The notes: a model not told the origin generated them from the letters alone. 14,121 nucleotides of DNA from Magnetovibrio sp. (GCA_016763255.1 JAESUA010000110.1:1-14121), one strand, 5' to 3'; positions 6,112 to 14,121 are shown, counted from the stretch's first letter. Numbers and translations are program-made.

Positions 6112-7674
6112 CTAGAGCACTAACACGGTGCCCCCGCGACGAGAATCGCCGCCACCGGATAATTTTTTGGTGGCCGCCTCATACTGCACCGCGTGAACGC
6201 CACCAAAAAACAAGTTGCGCTGCTCCCACACCTTGCAGTGTTTGAAGGCCTTAACCAATTGCGTACATACGCCTTCGTCAAAGCCCCCCTCACGGCCCCC
6301 TTCGACACTGAGCAGCCCGCGTTCATAATGAATGCGCCCCAACTCAACCGCGTCTTGCACCGGCACATCAAATTCCAAGATCGCCAAGATCACCTGCAAG
6401 ACGGCGGTGCGGATACGGTTCGACCCGCCCGAACCCAACGCCACCGTTAAACCATCCGGGCGTTGGATCAGGCTGGGCGCCATCATCGAAGACATGCGGG
6501 TGTCTTGTGGCCATTGATGAAACCCATCGGGATTGATGTCTTCTTCGCCCAACATATTGTTGAACACCACCCCTGTGCCCGGCGCGATATAGGCCGAGCC
6601 TTCACCATTGGATACGGTCAGGCTGGCTGCATTGCCATGACGATCGATCACGCTGATTTGGGTGGTGCCGCGATGTGAGCCCGGCTGGCCCAATACTTCG
6701 GTGCGGTAACGCTGCAAAAATTCAGGGTCGAGCAAGGTCTCAGCCCCCTCATCGGGGTGCCGATTGAGGCCACTTTCCACCCGCGCCTGATTGCTCAACT
6801 CCATCACCCGGGCCAAGCGATCCAGATGTTCAAACGATCCAAAATCCAATTGCCCCAGCCCGGTGCCTCCGATCAGGTCCAAGGCAAAGCCAATTAAAAT
6901 TCCGCCCACCGAAGGCGGTGGATTGGTGAGGATGCGCGCGCCTTCAAATTCGATCACCAAAGGGGCTCGCTTGATGACCTGATAGTTTTCAAAGTCTTCT
7001 CGACCCAGGTGTCCGCCTTGGTCTTCGCAATCAAGTGCCACACGCTGTGCGACTTCACCGCGATAAAACAAATCGTCGCCTTCATGGGCCAAGGCATCCA
7101 GAAAATCAGCCTTATCCTCGATGCGCAGCACTTCGCCCGCGCCAATCAGTTGGTCGGGGCTGGAGGGGCTGGCGTAGTGGCTGCGGCAATCGAGTGTGGC
7201 TTTATAAATCGGTTCGACGATTTCAAAAATGTAGGCCTGCAGGGGCGACAGCTTGACCCCATTACGTGCCAGATCGAGGGCCGGAGTGATGATCTCCTTA
7301 ATCGGCATGAAGCCCAGTTCACGATGAACATCAAACGCACCACGAACCATGCCCGGGGTGGCGATGGAACCCATGCCGATGTGAAATTCCTGAGTGACGT
7401 CACCGAAGTCGGCCATCACCGGATAAAAGTCTATCTCATCGCGTTTGTATCGCGGGGTGTGGGCAAAAAAGTCGTACAGCACCGCCTCAGCGCCTTTGGG
7501 CTGAGCCAACAAAAATCCACCGCCGCCGAGACTGGAGAGCACCGGCTCGGCAATGGTTGAGGCAAACAGCCCCCCCAACACCGCATCAAAAGCGTTGCCC
7601 CCAGATTTTAAAATCTCCGCTGCGGCGTGCGCCGTTTCACGATCACCCGCCGCTACAGCACCGTATTTAGCCAA
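6112..7674 (-). CDS. Gamma-glutamyltransferase family protein, no signal peptide
   Basis: A 520-residue Ntn-hydrolase of the gamma-glutamyltranspeptidase family, which cleaves gamma-glutamyl bonds such as that of glutathione. It opens with GAVAAGDRETAHAAAEIL, containing the family's typical N-terminal region, and LGGGGF. Autocleavage is expected before Thr337, the first Thr of GTTQISVIDRHGNAASL, giving a C-terminal chain of about 184 residues. GSGGSNRI and MSSMMAPSLI match the family's substrate and oxyanion-hole regions. Unlike E. coli GGT there is no signal peptide, so it should be cytoplasmic. The start appears to be TTG 7674 with a GGGG-type ribosome binding site; no ATG or GTG lies between it and an in-frame stop near 7720. 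It stands alone, divergent from the ChaN-PDZ gene. The substrate may be a gamma-glutamyl compound other than glutathione. Confidence 0.9.
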   Translation of the reverse strand: MAKYGAVAAGDRETAHAAAEILKSGGNAFDAVLGGLFASTIAEPVLSSLGGGGFLLAQPKGAEAVLYDFFAHTPRYKRDEIDFYPVMADFGDVTQEFHIGMGSIATPGMVRGAFDVHRELGFMPIKEIITPALDLARNGVKLSPLQAYIFEIVEPIYKATLDCRSHYASPSSPDQLIGAGEVLRIEDKADFLDALAHEGDDLFYRGEVAQRVALDCEDQGGHLGREDFENYQVIKRAPLVIEFEGARILTNPPPSVGGILIGFALDLIGGTGLGQLDFGSFEHLDRLARVMELSNQARVESGLNRHPDEGAETLLDPEFLQRYRTEVLGQPGSHRGTTQISVIDRHGNAASLTVSNGEGSAYIAPGTGVVFNNMLGEEDINPDGFHQWPQDTRMSSMMAPSLIQRPDGLTVALGSGGSNRIRTAVLQVILAILEFDVPVQDAVELGRIHYERGLLSVEGGREGGFDEGVCTQLVKAFKHCKVWEQRNLFFGGVHAVQYEAATKKLSGGGDSRRGGTVLVL

Positions 7675-7785
7675 TTTCAGCCCCTTTTTATCGTGAAAAA
7701 CTATCGTCTGCGGCGGATGCTACGCATTGACGCGCGCGGGCTCAATGCTCATGTGTTTGAATAAGCTCTTTTTCGCCGCAATTTG

Positions 7786-9103
7786 ATGGTTAAACTCAAA
7801 GCTATGATGATGAAACCTCTGACAATTTTCACCGCCGCCGTAATTTTAAGCGGATGCGCGGCTTATGCCACCCCCAGCGAAACGCTCGGTGACATACAAG
7901 CTCAACCGGCCCCACCCTATGCCAAAGACGCCCGCGGCACCGCCTGCGTCGCGCCCGGCACATGGTATGATCCGCTGACCAAGCAAACCGTGCCCGCCGA
8001 TCAGCTGATCGCGCGCATGGCCACCAAAGACGTGGTGCTGTTGGGCGAAACCCACGTGGTGGCGGACCATCACCGATGGCAAATGCAAACCATTGCCCAG
8101 CTGTACAGCCAGCGCCCCGATATGATTCTCGGCTTCGAAGCCTTTCCCCGCCGGGTCCAGGGCGTGCTGGATCGCTGGGTCGCGGGCGAGTTGTCGGAGC
8201 AAGAATTCCTCACCGCCAGCGATTGGAACACGGTGTGGAAATACGATCCGGCGTATTATATGCCGATGTTTCATTTCGCCCGCCTGAACCGGGTGCCCAT
8301 GGTAGCGTTGAATGTGGATCGCGCGTTGATCCGCGAAGTATCTGAAAAAGGTTGGCAGGCCGTACCCCAGGCGCTGCGGCGCGGGATCGGCGATCCGGCC
8401 CCCGCCTCACCCGAATATCTCGCCATGCTGGGCGATGTCTTTGGTCGCCACGGCAGTGCTAAGGACCAAGACAACAGTGCTCCTCAGCCTCCCGGCTTAG
8501 ACAATCCAATGTTTGCCAATTTTGTCGCAGTCCAACAAACCTGGGACCGGGCCATGGCCGAAGCCACCGCCACCGCCTTAAACAATGCCAAAAAAGAAGG
8601 CCGCAATCCGCGCCTGGTGGCGATCATCGGGCGTGGCCACATGGACCATTTTTATGGGGTTCCGGAACAACTTAAAGACCTCAACGTCAAAAACGTCGCG
8701 GTGCTGACGCCGTGGGATCGTTTGCGCGAGTGCACCAATTTGGTGAGTGCAAACGGCACCCCCACCGCAGACGCGGTATTCGGCCTTGAATACAGCCCTG
8801 ATTTTTTCCCGCCCGAAAAACCCAAATTGGGGGTGATGATCGAAGCCAGCGATGACGGCATCTTGGTCGGTAAAGTGCTTAAAGACTCCATCGCCGAAAA
8901 GGCCGGCCTTAAAAAAAGATGATCTGATCATCGAAGCCGCCGGCAGCCAAGTGCGCAGCGTCGGCGATTTAATCACCATCATCAAATCCATCAGTCCCGG
9001 CATGTGGCTGCCGCTGCGCATCAAACGCGGCGCAAAAGAACTGGACATGATCGCACGCTTTCCGGTCTCAGCACCTGAAGCCATAGAGCATAGGAAAAAT
9101 TAA
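7786..9103 (+). CDS. ChaN-type lipoprotein with C-terminal PDZ domain (frameshifted in an A7 run)
   Basis: An exported protein of the ChaN/Tiki-like family (haem-binding in Campylobacter ChaN). A signal peptide ends in a lipobox, VILSGC (Cys codon 7855-7857). ChaN motifs follow: VVLLGETHVVADHHR, GFEAFPRRVQGVLDRW, VPMVALNVDR and AIIGRGHMDHFYGVP. A PDZ domain starts near 8830 (GVMIEASDDGILVGKVL). The frame breaks at the A7 run 8912-8918: removing one A restores AGLKKDDLIIEAAGSQVRS and the rest of the PDZ to the stop at 9101-9103. Repaired length is about 438 aa. Start choice is uncertain (TTG 7783, ATG 7786, ATG 7804/7807/7810; no good ribosome binding site). The stop overlaps the start of the downstream peptidase by one base (TAATG), so the pair is probably translated together. 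PDZ plus peptidase suggests a shared role in envelope protein or haem-protein handling; this is inference. Confidence 0.88.
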
Positions 9104-11031
9104 TGCGCATTTGGGGGGGGCTTTTCACACTTGTCACGGTTTTGATGATCTCAGGACCGGTCTGGGCGACCGGCACCGCCGATCACACCGCCGATCACAC
9201 CGCAAAGGTCCACATTGACCCTGCAAAATCCACCCTGACGGTTCATGATGTGATCGCATTCGACGGTGGGGGCGAAATGCAATTCAGCCTTTCGCCCGAC
9301 TTCACCATCGACAGCGCAAAACTGGATGGTCGCGCCATCGACGTTCAGCGCGATGTGGAGACCATGACCGTTAAGGTTGGTCGGCAAGGCCGACATCAGC
9401 TGGAACTCAGCTATCGCAGCATAGGGACATCTATGTTGGGCCTTGAGGGCGGATTTGTCGGTGCCAACTGGTTGGCCCAGCCGCTGGACACACTGGCCAC
9501 ATGGTCGATTGAAGGCCGCATTCCTATGGGCCAAAGCTTTGTCATGCCCGGAAGGCTCATCGATGAAACACCAACCGATGATCATTATGTGGCTCACTTT
9601 GAAAACCGCACCCCCAGCGCCCCTCCGGTGCTGATCACCGGCCCGTTCGAGATCAGCGAAAAGATGCACGGCCAAGTGCGCATCCGCACCTATTTCCACA
9701 AAGAATTGGCCCCCCTGGCACAAACTTATCTGGAGGATACGGCACGCTACATTGGCTATTACACCGGCAAGGTTGGGCCTTACCCCTATCCTGGATTTTC
9801 CATCGTCTCCGGCCCCGCACCGGTCGGCTGGGGTTTGCCGGGCATGACCTATATGGGCCGCAAGGTCTTGGCGCTGCCGTTCATCCGCTACACATCATTG
9901 CCCCACGAAGTGCTGCACAATTGGTGGGGCAATGCAGTCGAAGTGGATTATGCCGGTGGCAATTGGGCCGAAGGCCTGACCACCTATCAAGCCGACCACG
10001 CCATGGCCGCTGCGGCCAAAACCGGCGGTGGTGGGGAAAAGCGCCTGGAATGGCTGCGTAACTATGCCGCCCTGCCCAAAGAACGCGACCTTGCGCTTAC
10101 CGGTTTTCGTTCCAAAACCCACGATGCGTCGCAGGTGGTCGGCTATGGCAAAACCGCGTTTGTGTTTCACATGTTGAAAACCCAATTGGGTGCCAAGGTG
10201 TTTGATAAAGCCCTGCAACGCTTCAACCGCGACAACACCTCAAAGGTGGCCGGCTGGCCAAAAATTCAGGCCGCGTTCGAAGCCGAAAGCGGCCAAAAAC
10301 TGGGCTCATTTTTCAGCGCCTGGATAGACCGCCCCGGTGCGCCTGAATTGAACATTATCGAAGCCAAAACCAACGACACGCGCGTCACCCTGGTCCTGGA
10401 ACAAAAACAAACCGGCGCGCCCTATCCGCTCAGCTTGGCGATCGACATCAAAACTGAACCGGGCACGGAACGCCACACCGCCCACATGCGCACCAAATGG
10501 CAAAGTTTCACCTTCACCACCAAGGCCAAAGCCACGGCCCTGCATGTGGACCCGGATACGGACGTATTTCGTCGCCTCAGCAGTGGCGAAGCACCACCAA
10601 TTTTGCGTGATGTGAGCTTGGATCCGAAAACCCACCTGCAAGCCTTTGGCAGTTTAGCCATGCGTTCCCAAGCGCGTGAACTGGCCACCAGCCTGTTGCA
10701 AGCCCGCCTGCGCTTGCTGGCCTTAGATGACGCCAAGACCCTGATCATCGCCGGTCCACGCGAAATGGTGCGCGCCCACCTGGCCCGCGCCGACCTGCCC
10801 CCGGCCCCCGAAAAAATTGCACAACGCGGCGATGCCCGCGCCTGGACCGCACGCACCAAGGCCGGCCAGACCATCTTGGTGGTCGAAGCCCAAAGCCTAG
10901 CGGGCATGGCCGGGCTCACCCGGGTTTTACCCCATTACAAACGGCGCAGCTATGTGATCATGGAAAACGGCAAGACCGTGGATAAGGGCACCTGGGCACC
11001 CCAAAGTACCGCCTTAAAAATCAAATTCTAA
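9103..11031 (+). CDS. Exported M1-like zinc aminopeptidase
   Basis: A 642-residue metallopeptidase. The signal peptide MRIWGGLFTLVTVLMISG with PVWA suggests cleavage near residue 23 and export to the periplasm. A TADH-TADH duplication follows it. The zinc site is HEVLH (His268, Glu269, His272) followed by Glu290 in GNWAEGLTTY. There are 17 residues between HExxH and the third ligand, one fewer than the classic M1 spacing of 18; a subgroup with GNW(A/C/S)EGLT shares this look. The M1 exopeptidase motif GxMEN is replaced by PVGWGLPGMTYMG upstream. The C-terminal 200 residues are less conserved. AGGA 7 bases before the ATG is a good ribosome binding site, and the start overlaps the ChaN-PDZ stop by one base. 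A G8 run at 9113-9120 lies in codons 4-6. Substrate unknown. Confidence 0.88.
   Translation: MRIWGGLFTLVTVLMISGPVWATGTADHTADHTAKVHIDPAKSTLTVHDVIAFDGGGEMQFSLSPDFTIDSAKLDGRAIDVQRDVETMTVKVGRQGRHQLELSYRSIGTSMLGLEGGFVGANWLAQPLDTLATWSIEGRIPMGQSFVMPGRLIDETPTDDHYVAHFENRTPSAPPVLITGPFEISEKMHGQVRIRTYFHKELAPLAQTYLEDTARYIGYYTGKVGPYPYPGFSIVSGPAPVGWGLPGMTYMGRKVLALPFIRYTSLPHEVLHNWWGNAVEVDYAGGNWAEGLTTYQADHAMAAAAKTGGGGEKRLEWLRNYAALPKERDLALTGFRSKTHDASQVVGYGKTAFVFHMLKTQLGAKVFDKALQRFNRDNTSKVAGWPKIQAAFEAESGQKLGSFFSAWIDRPGAPELNIIEAKTNDTRVTLVLEQKQTGAPYPLSLAIDIKTEPGTERHTAHMRTKWQSFTFTTKAKATALHVDPDTDVFRRLSSGEAPPILRDVSLDPKTHLQAFGSLAMRSQARELATSLLQARLRLLALDDAKTLIIAGPREMVRAHLARADLPPAPEKIAQRGDARAWTARTKAGQTILVVEAQSLAGMAGLTRVLPHYKRRSYVIMENGKTVDKGTWAPQSTALKIKF
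9113..9120 (+). repeat. G8 homopolymer inside the signal-peptide codons of the M1-like peptidase
   Basis: Eight consecutive G within codons 4-6 (TGG GGG GGG). The frame is intact as given. Such runs are prone to replication slippage and to base-calling errors. Confidence 0.8.
9178..9201 (+). repeat. 12-base tandem duplication in the M1-like peptidase
   Basis: GCCGATCACACC occurs twice in direct tandem, in frame, and encodes a repeated ADHT just after the signal peptide. Histidines here could affect metal binding at the mature N-terminus, but nothing else supports this. Confidence 0.75.
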
Positions 11032-11044
11032 GAGGGGGGCAGAC

Positions 11045-11179
11045 TTAAGCCACCAACAGCAACGCCATCAGGCCGACCACCGCGCCCGCACTGATGCCGA
11101 CGCTGTACAGCCCCAATGTCACGACATCGGTCAATTTGCTGGACACTTTGTTGTCCATCGCTGCGGTTTGGATGTTCAT
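11045..11179 (-). CDS. Predicted 44-aa single-span membrane peptide
   Basis: Starts MNIQTAAMDNKVSSKLTDVV and ends GLMALLLVA. A polar N-terminal half with an amphipathic segment leads to one hydrophobic helix (about residues 21-44) with small-residue packing (SVGISAGAVVG). About four fifths of third codon positions are G or C, as in the large genes here, whereas the plus-strand ORF over the same bases has much weaker codon bias; this favours the minus reading. The ribosome binding site is poor (AAGAG very close to the ATG, or AAGG about 10 bases upstream). It faces away from hisZ and converges on the M1-like peptidase gene. Family not recognised. Confidence 0.45.
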   Translation of the reverse strand: MNIQTAAMDNKVSSKLTDVVTLGLYSVGISAGAVVGLMALLLVA

Positions 11180-11269
11180 ACTCTTGGGCCTTTTGATTTT
11201 TGGCTGCCTTGGTGTTCTCAATACGATACATAAACCACTTAAAGTTAACGTTGAGTTAGCGTGGCGCTC

Positions 11270-11298
11270 TTGCTCAAAGACACATTTTCAGCTAATAA
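11270..11298 (+). promoter_or_regulatory. Possible hisZ-purA promoter
   Basis: TTGCTC (11270-11275), 17 bases, then TAATAA (11293-11298), about 68 bases before the hisZ ATG. Spacing is ideal but the -10 match is weak, so this is a tentative call. Confidence 0.3.
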
Positions 11299-11365
11299 CC
11301 CTGGGGTTTGGCCTGAAAGAGTCTTCGATGGGCCTTCAACACATGATTTAAAGCATTCGAGTTCC

Positions 11366-12531
11366 ATGAGCGATATTACCGACATGGCCCTGCTGCCCGC
11401 GGGTATGCAAGACGGCCTACCGCCACACGCCGCCCAAGAAGCCGACGCCAGTGCGCGTCTGGTTTCGCACTTCGACACTTGGGGCTATGGCCGCGTGAAG
11501 CCGCCCTTGATGGAATTTGAAGAAAATCTGCTCAATGGCACCGGCCAAGCGGTTGCGGCCCAGGCCTTTCGCCTGCAGGACCCGGTATCCCAGCGCATGT
11601 TGGCAGTGCGCCCCGACATGACCCTGCAAGTGGCCCGGATTGCGCGCTCGCGCCTGGCCAATTCACCGCGCCCGTTGCGCCTTGCCTATTCGGGTCAGGT
11701 GGTACGGGTCAAAGGTTCGCAATTGCGACCCGAACGCCAATTCGGCCAAGTCGGCGTCGAACTGATCGGTGCCTAGGCCCGGCCGCCGACGTCGAGGTTG
11801 TTTTGATGGCCATCGAAGCGCTGAGCGCCATCGGTGTTAAAAACCTCTCCATCGATCTCGGCCTGCCCACGCTGGCCCCGGCGGTGACCAAAGACTGCAC
11901 GCTAAGCCCTGTACAAGCGCGAGACCTGCGCACCGCTTTAAACCGCAAAGACATCGCCGGCGTCGTGTCGCTGTCTGAAGGACTGGGCCAGCAAGCGACC
12001 AAAGCCCTCAGCGCCATGCTTGGTGCCGTCGGACAGGCCAGCCCGGCCTTGGAAAAATTAAACGCCATCGACCTGCCCGCAGAGGCCGCCGCGCAACGCG
12101 CCCATCTGACCCAGGTGGTCGCAGGCATCTTAGCCGCCAATCCAGACATCCAATTGACCATCGACCCGGTCGAAAATCGTGGTTTTGAATATCACACCGG
12201 CGTCACCTACGCGGTGTTTGCGCGGGGTGCAAAAAGCGAGTTGGGGCGCGGCGGTCACTATGATGTCGGCCTCAATGAGAGCCGCGAAGGCGCCACCGGA
12301 CTGACCCTGTTCATGGATACGGTGATGCAGGCCCTGCCCGAAGCACAGCTGCCCAACAGTGTCTTTTTACCGTGGGGCACAGATGCTGCGGTCGCACGAA
12401 AACTGAGAAATGAAGGCTGGCGCACCGTCGCCGCCTTGGACAATAACACCGATGGGGATGCCAAGGACCAAGCCCGGCGTCTCAACTGCACGCACCTGCT
12501 TGAAGGCGATAGCGTGCGTCAATTGAACTAA
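11366..12531 (+). CDS. hisZ: ATP phosphoribosyltransferase regulatory subunit HisZ (frameshifted near 11778)
   Basis: HisZ is a paralogue of histidyl-tRNA synthetase without the anticodon domain. It joins short-form HisG to catalyse and regulate the first step of histidine synthesis. Bases 11366-11776 encode LLPAGMQDGLPPHAAQEAD, WGYGRVKPPLMEFEE, LAVRPDMTLQVARIARSRL and QFGQVGVELIGA. A stop (TAG 11777-11779) follows only because one base is lost there; in the next frame GPAADVEVVLMAIEAL continues at once. Later motifs RGFEYHTGVTYAVFARG and ELGRGGHYDVG are standard for HisZ. Repaired length is about 388 aa, normal for the family. ATG 11366 is chosen because MSDITDMALLPAG aligns with HisZ starts; the longer ORF from GTG 11261 adds unrelated residues. 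The ribosome binding site is weak. purA follows after 24 bases, a common Rhodospirillales arrangement. Confidence 0.92.
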
Positions 12532-12555
12532 TTTTAGGGAATGAGGGACTAAGAC

Positions 12556-13847
12556 ATGGCCAACGTAGTGGTCGTCGGCTCGCAATGGGGTGACGAAGGC
12601 AAAGGTAAGATCGTCGACTGGTTGTCGGAACGTGCCGATGTGGTGGTACGCTTTCAAGGTGGCCATAACGCTGGCCACACGCTGGTCATCGACGGCGTCA
12701 CATTCAAACTGCATATGCTGCCCTCGGGCATCGTGCGCGAAGGCACCTTGTCAATCATCGGCAACGGTGTGGTGCTGGACCCTTGGAATCTGTTGAATGA
12801 AATCGCCAACCTGCGCGAACAGGGCGTGACGATTACCCCTGACAACCTCAAGGTCGCGGAAAATGCCCCGCTGATCCTGCCGTTGCACGCCAATCTCGAT
12901 CAAGCCCGCGAAGCCGCACTTGGCAATGCCAAGATCGGCACCACAGGGCGTGGCATCGGCCCGGCTTATGAAGACAAGGTTGCCCGTCGCGCCATCCGCG
13001 CAGGCGATTTGTCGGATGAAGACCTGATCAAATCCAAGGTCGACAAAATGCTTTTCCACCACAACGCCCTGCTGCGCGGCCTCGACCAGACGGAGCTGGA
13101 CGGTGGCGAAATTGTCGCAAGTTTGATGGAGATTGCGCCCAAACTGCTGCCCTACGTCGACACCACCTGGAAAATTTTGGATGAGGTCAAAAAGGCCGGC
13201 AAACGCATCTTGTTCGAAGGTGCCCAGGGCACCATGCTGGACATCGACCACGGCACTTATCCATTCGTCACCTCGTCCAACGTGGTTGCCTCTCAGGCCG
13301 CAGCAGGGTCGGGCATGGGGGCAAATGCCATCGATTATGTGTTGGGCATCACCAAGGCCTACACCACTCGTGTCGGCGCGGGCCCGTTCCCAACCGAACT
13401 GTTCGATGATGTGGGCAGGGCCTCAGCAAACGCGGTCACGAATTTGGCACCACCACCGGCCGCCCGCGTCGCTGTGGTTATTTTGATGCCGTATTGGTGC
13501 GCCAAGCCGTAAAAGTTAATGGTATCAGTGGTATCGCCCTCACCAAGCTGGACGTTTTGGACGGCATGGATGAGTTGAAGGTCTGCGTCGGCTACAAATT
13601 GAACGGCAAAGAACTGGATCACCTGCCCGCCTCGACCAAGGATCAAGAAAACGTCGAGCCGATCTACGAAACCATGGAAGGTTGGTCCGAGACCACCTTT
13701 GGGGCACGTTCTTGGGCCGATTTACCGGCCACCGCGGTAAAATATGTGCGGCGTATCGAAGAGCTGATCGAAGCCCCCGTCGCCTTGCTGTCCACCAGTC
13801 CAGAGCGCGATGCCACCATTTTGGTGCGCGACCCGTTCGCCGACTGA
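12556..13847 (+). CDS. purA: Adenylosuccinate synthetase (frameshifted near 13415)
   Basis: PurA joins IMP and aspartate using GTP, the first step from IMP to AMP, in the cytoplasm. The start [18 protein letters not shown] carries the GTP-binding loop and catalytic Asp13; GGHNAGHT carries His41. IMP-binding [20 protein letters not shown] and [16 protein letters not shown] follow. At about 13415 the frame breaks: LFDDVG should run on as [20 protein letters not shown], which is present one frame over. The missing base is probably a C in GGGCCAGGGC. The second part contains [10 protein letters not shown] (guanine recognition) and the usual C-terminus. Repaired length is 430 aa, as expected. GAGGG 8 bases before the ATG is the ribosome binding site. 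It is in an operon with hisZ. As given, the protein would lose its last third, so a sequence error is likely. Confidence 0.95.
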
Positions 13848-13869
13848 ACTTAATCTACTCACTTCATAT

Positions 13870-13908
13870 GCCCTCCCTCATGCGTCATCCATCCGCATGA
13901 GGGAGGGC
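13870..13908 (+). terminator. Hairpin after purA, probable terminator
   Basis: A perfect 15-bp stem, GCCCTCCCTCATGCG with CGCATGAGGGAGGGC, and a 9-base loop, 22 bases after the purA stop. It lacks a T tract on the plus strand (CCAAAAACC follows), so it may instead stabilise the mRNA 3' end or need Rho. Confidence 0.65.
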
Positions 13909-13918
13909 CCAAAAACCA

Positions 13919-13947
13919 TTGAATTTTGAGGCCTTTACAGGTATTCT
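13919..13947 (+). promoter_or_regulatory. Possible promoter of the last gene
   Basis: TTGAAT (13919-13924) and TATTCT (13942-13947) are separated by 17 bases and lie about 47 bases before the ATG at 13994, just after the purA hairpin. Each box matches four of six consensus bases. Confidence 0.4.
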
Positions 13948-13993
13948 AAGCCCCAGTTTAAGACGCCCGGAGAAGTCGGGCTGGAGGGCACCA

Positions 13994-14121
13994 ATGGCGA
14001 ACGCCCTGGACCAAGCCGAAGAAACGGCTGAGGCTCGGAAAAATGCGCCCAATTCCGACAAGGAAGAGGGAGGCGTTGCTGTGCCTGCGGACCAAGCGGC
14101 GAAAGAGACCTTCCGCCATGA
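13994..14121 (+). CDS. Unidentified protein, N-terminal 42 residues only (runs off the window)
   Basis: Begins MANALDQAEETAEARKNAPN and continues as a hydrophilic, Ala/Glu-rich segment (SDKEEGGVAVPADQAAKETF), probably disordered. GGAGGG with a 6-base gap before the ATG is a good ribosome binding site, and a plausible promoter and the purA hairpin lie upstream, so it is likely a separate transcription unit. The N-terminus alone does not allow a family call. The reading frame is open to the end of the window. Confidence 0.6.
   Translation, partial: MANALDQAEETAEARKNAPNSDKEEGGVAVPADQAAKETFRH

Noticed and set aside
7009..7560. 183-codon plus-strand ORF
   Set aside because: Antisense shadow of the gamma-glutamyltransferase gene, which has clear family motifs throughout.
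9151..9723. 190-codon minus-strand ORF
   Set aside because: Antisense to the M1-like peptidase; no ribosome binding site or domain seen.
10422..10919. 165-codon minus-strand ORF rich in Arg and Ala
   Set aside because: Antisense to the M1-like peptidase; composition typical of shadow frames.
11094..11351. 85-codon plus-strand ORF with a hydrophobic stretch
   Set aside because: Weaker third-position bias than the opposite strand over the shared region; the hydrophobic run mirrors the antisense codons. Kept only the minus-strand 44-aa ORF.
1..14121. Transposons, integrases, attachment sites, tRNA or rRNA genes, phage or defence genes
   Set aside because: No transposase or integrase motifs, terminal inverted repeats, tRNA cloverleaf or rRNA stretches were found on either strand by reading.

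Overview
The window looks like chromosomal DNA of an alphaproteobacterium, most likely in or near the Rhodospirillales. This rests on a DivK almost identical to the family type beside rpmG, a hisZ-purA pair, and an S41 protease between rnr and rpmG. Base composition is moderately GC-rich and the large genes favour G or C at third codon positions. Genus cannot be read from the sequence.

Layout, left to right. (1) Positions 1-3448, plus strand: the C-terminal part of RNase R (rnr, entering from outside), a lipoprotein-type PDZ/S41 C-terminal processing protease, and rpmG (ribosomal protein L33) with its own promoter and terminator. (2) Positions 3449-5550, mostly minus strand: divK, whose 3' flank carries a short stretch that reads like the end of an ssb gene; a 32-residue hydrophobic small ORF with a strong ribosome binding site and its own terminator; a 380-base gap holding a CRP-type site; and a CRP/FNR-superfamily regulator with a CRP-like recognition helix. 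(3) Positions 5551-6077: a divergent regulatory region with a 19-bp palindrome, then an unrecognised 90-aa Cys-containing ORF with a near-perfect ribosome binding site. (4) Positions 6112-7674, minus: a gamma-glutamyltransferase without a signal peptide. (5) Positions 7783-11031, plus: a translationally coupled pair, a ChaN-type lipoprotein with a C-terminal PDZ domain and an exported M1-like zinc aminopeptidase. (6) Positions 11045-11179, minus: a probable 44-aa membrane peptide. (7) Positions 11366-13847, plus: hisZ and purA, then a perfect 15-bp hairpin. (8) From 13994: the start of an unidentified gene.

How the genes work together: most of the window is housekeeping, covering RNA decay, translation, cell-cycle phosphorelay, histidine and purine synthesis, and glutathione or gamma-glutamyl turnover. 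The envelope-protein quality theme (S41 protease, ChaN-PDZ plus M1 peptidase) is the main accessory element.

Four otherwise intact, conserved genes (rnr, the ChaN-PDZ gene, hisZ, purA) each carry one single-base indel that breaks the frame. Because purA and hisZ are normally needed, I read these as probable sequence errors, not decay. I did not find a clearly new multi-gene system. The best leads are the ssb-like tail after divK, the small ORFs, and the CRP-type site between the regulator and the 32-aa ORF.
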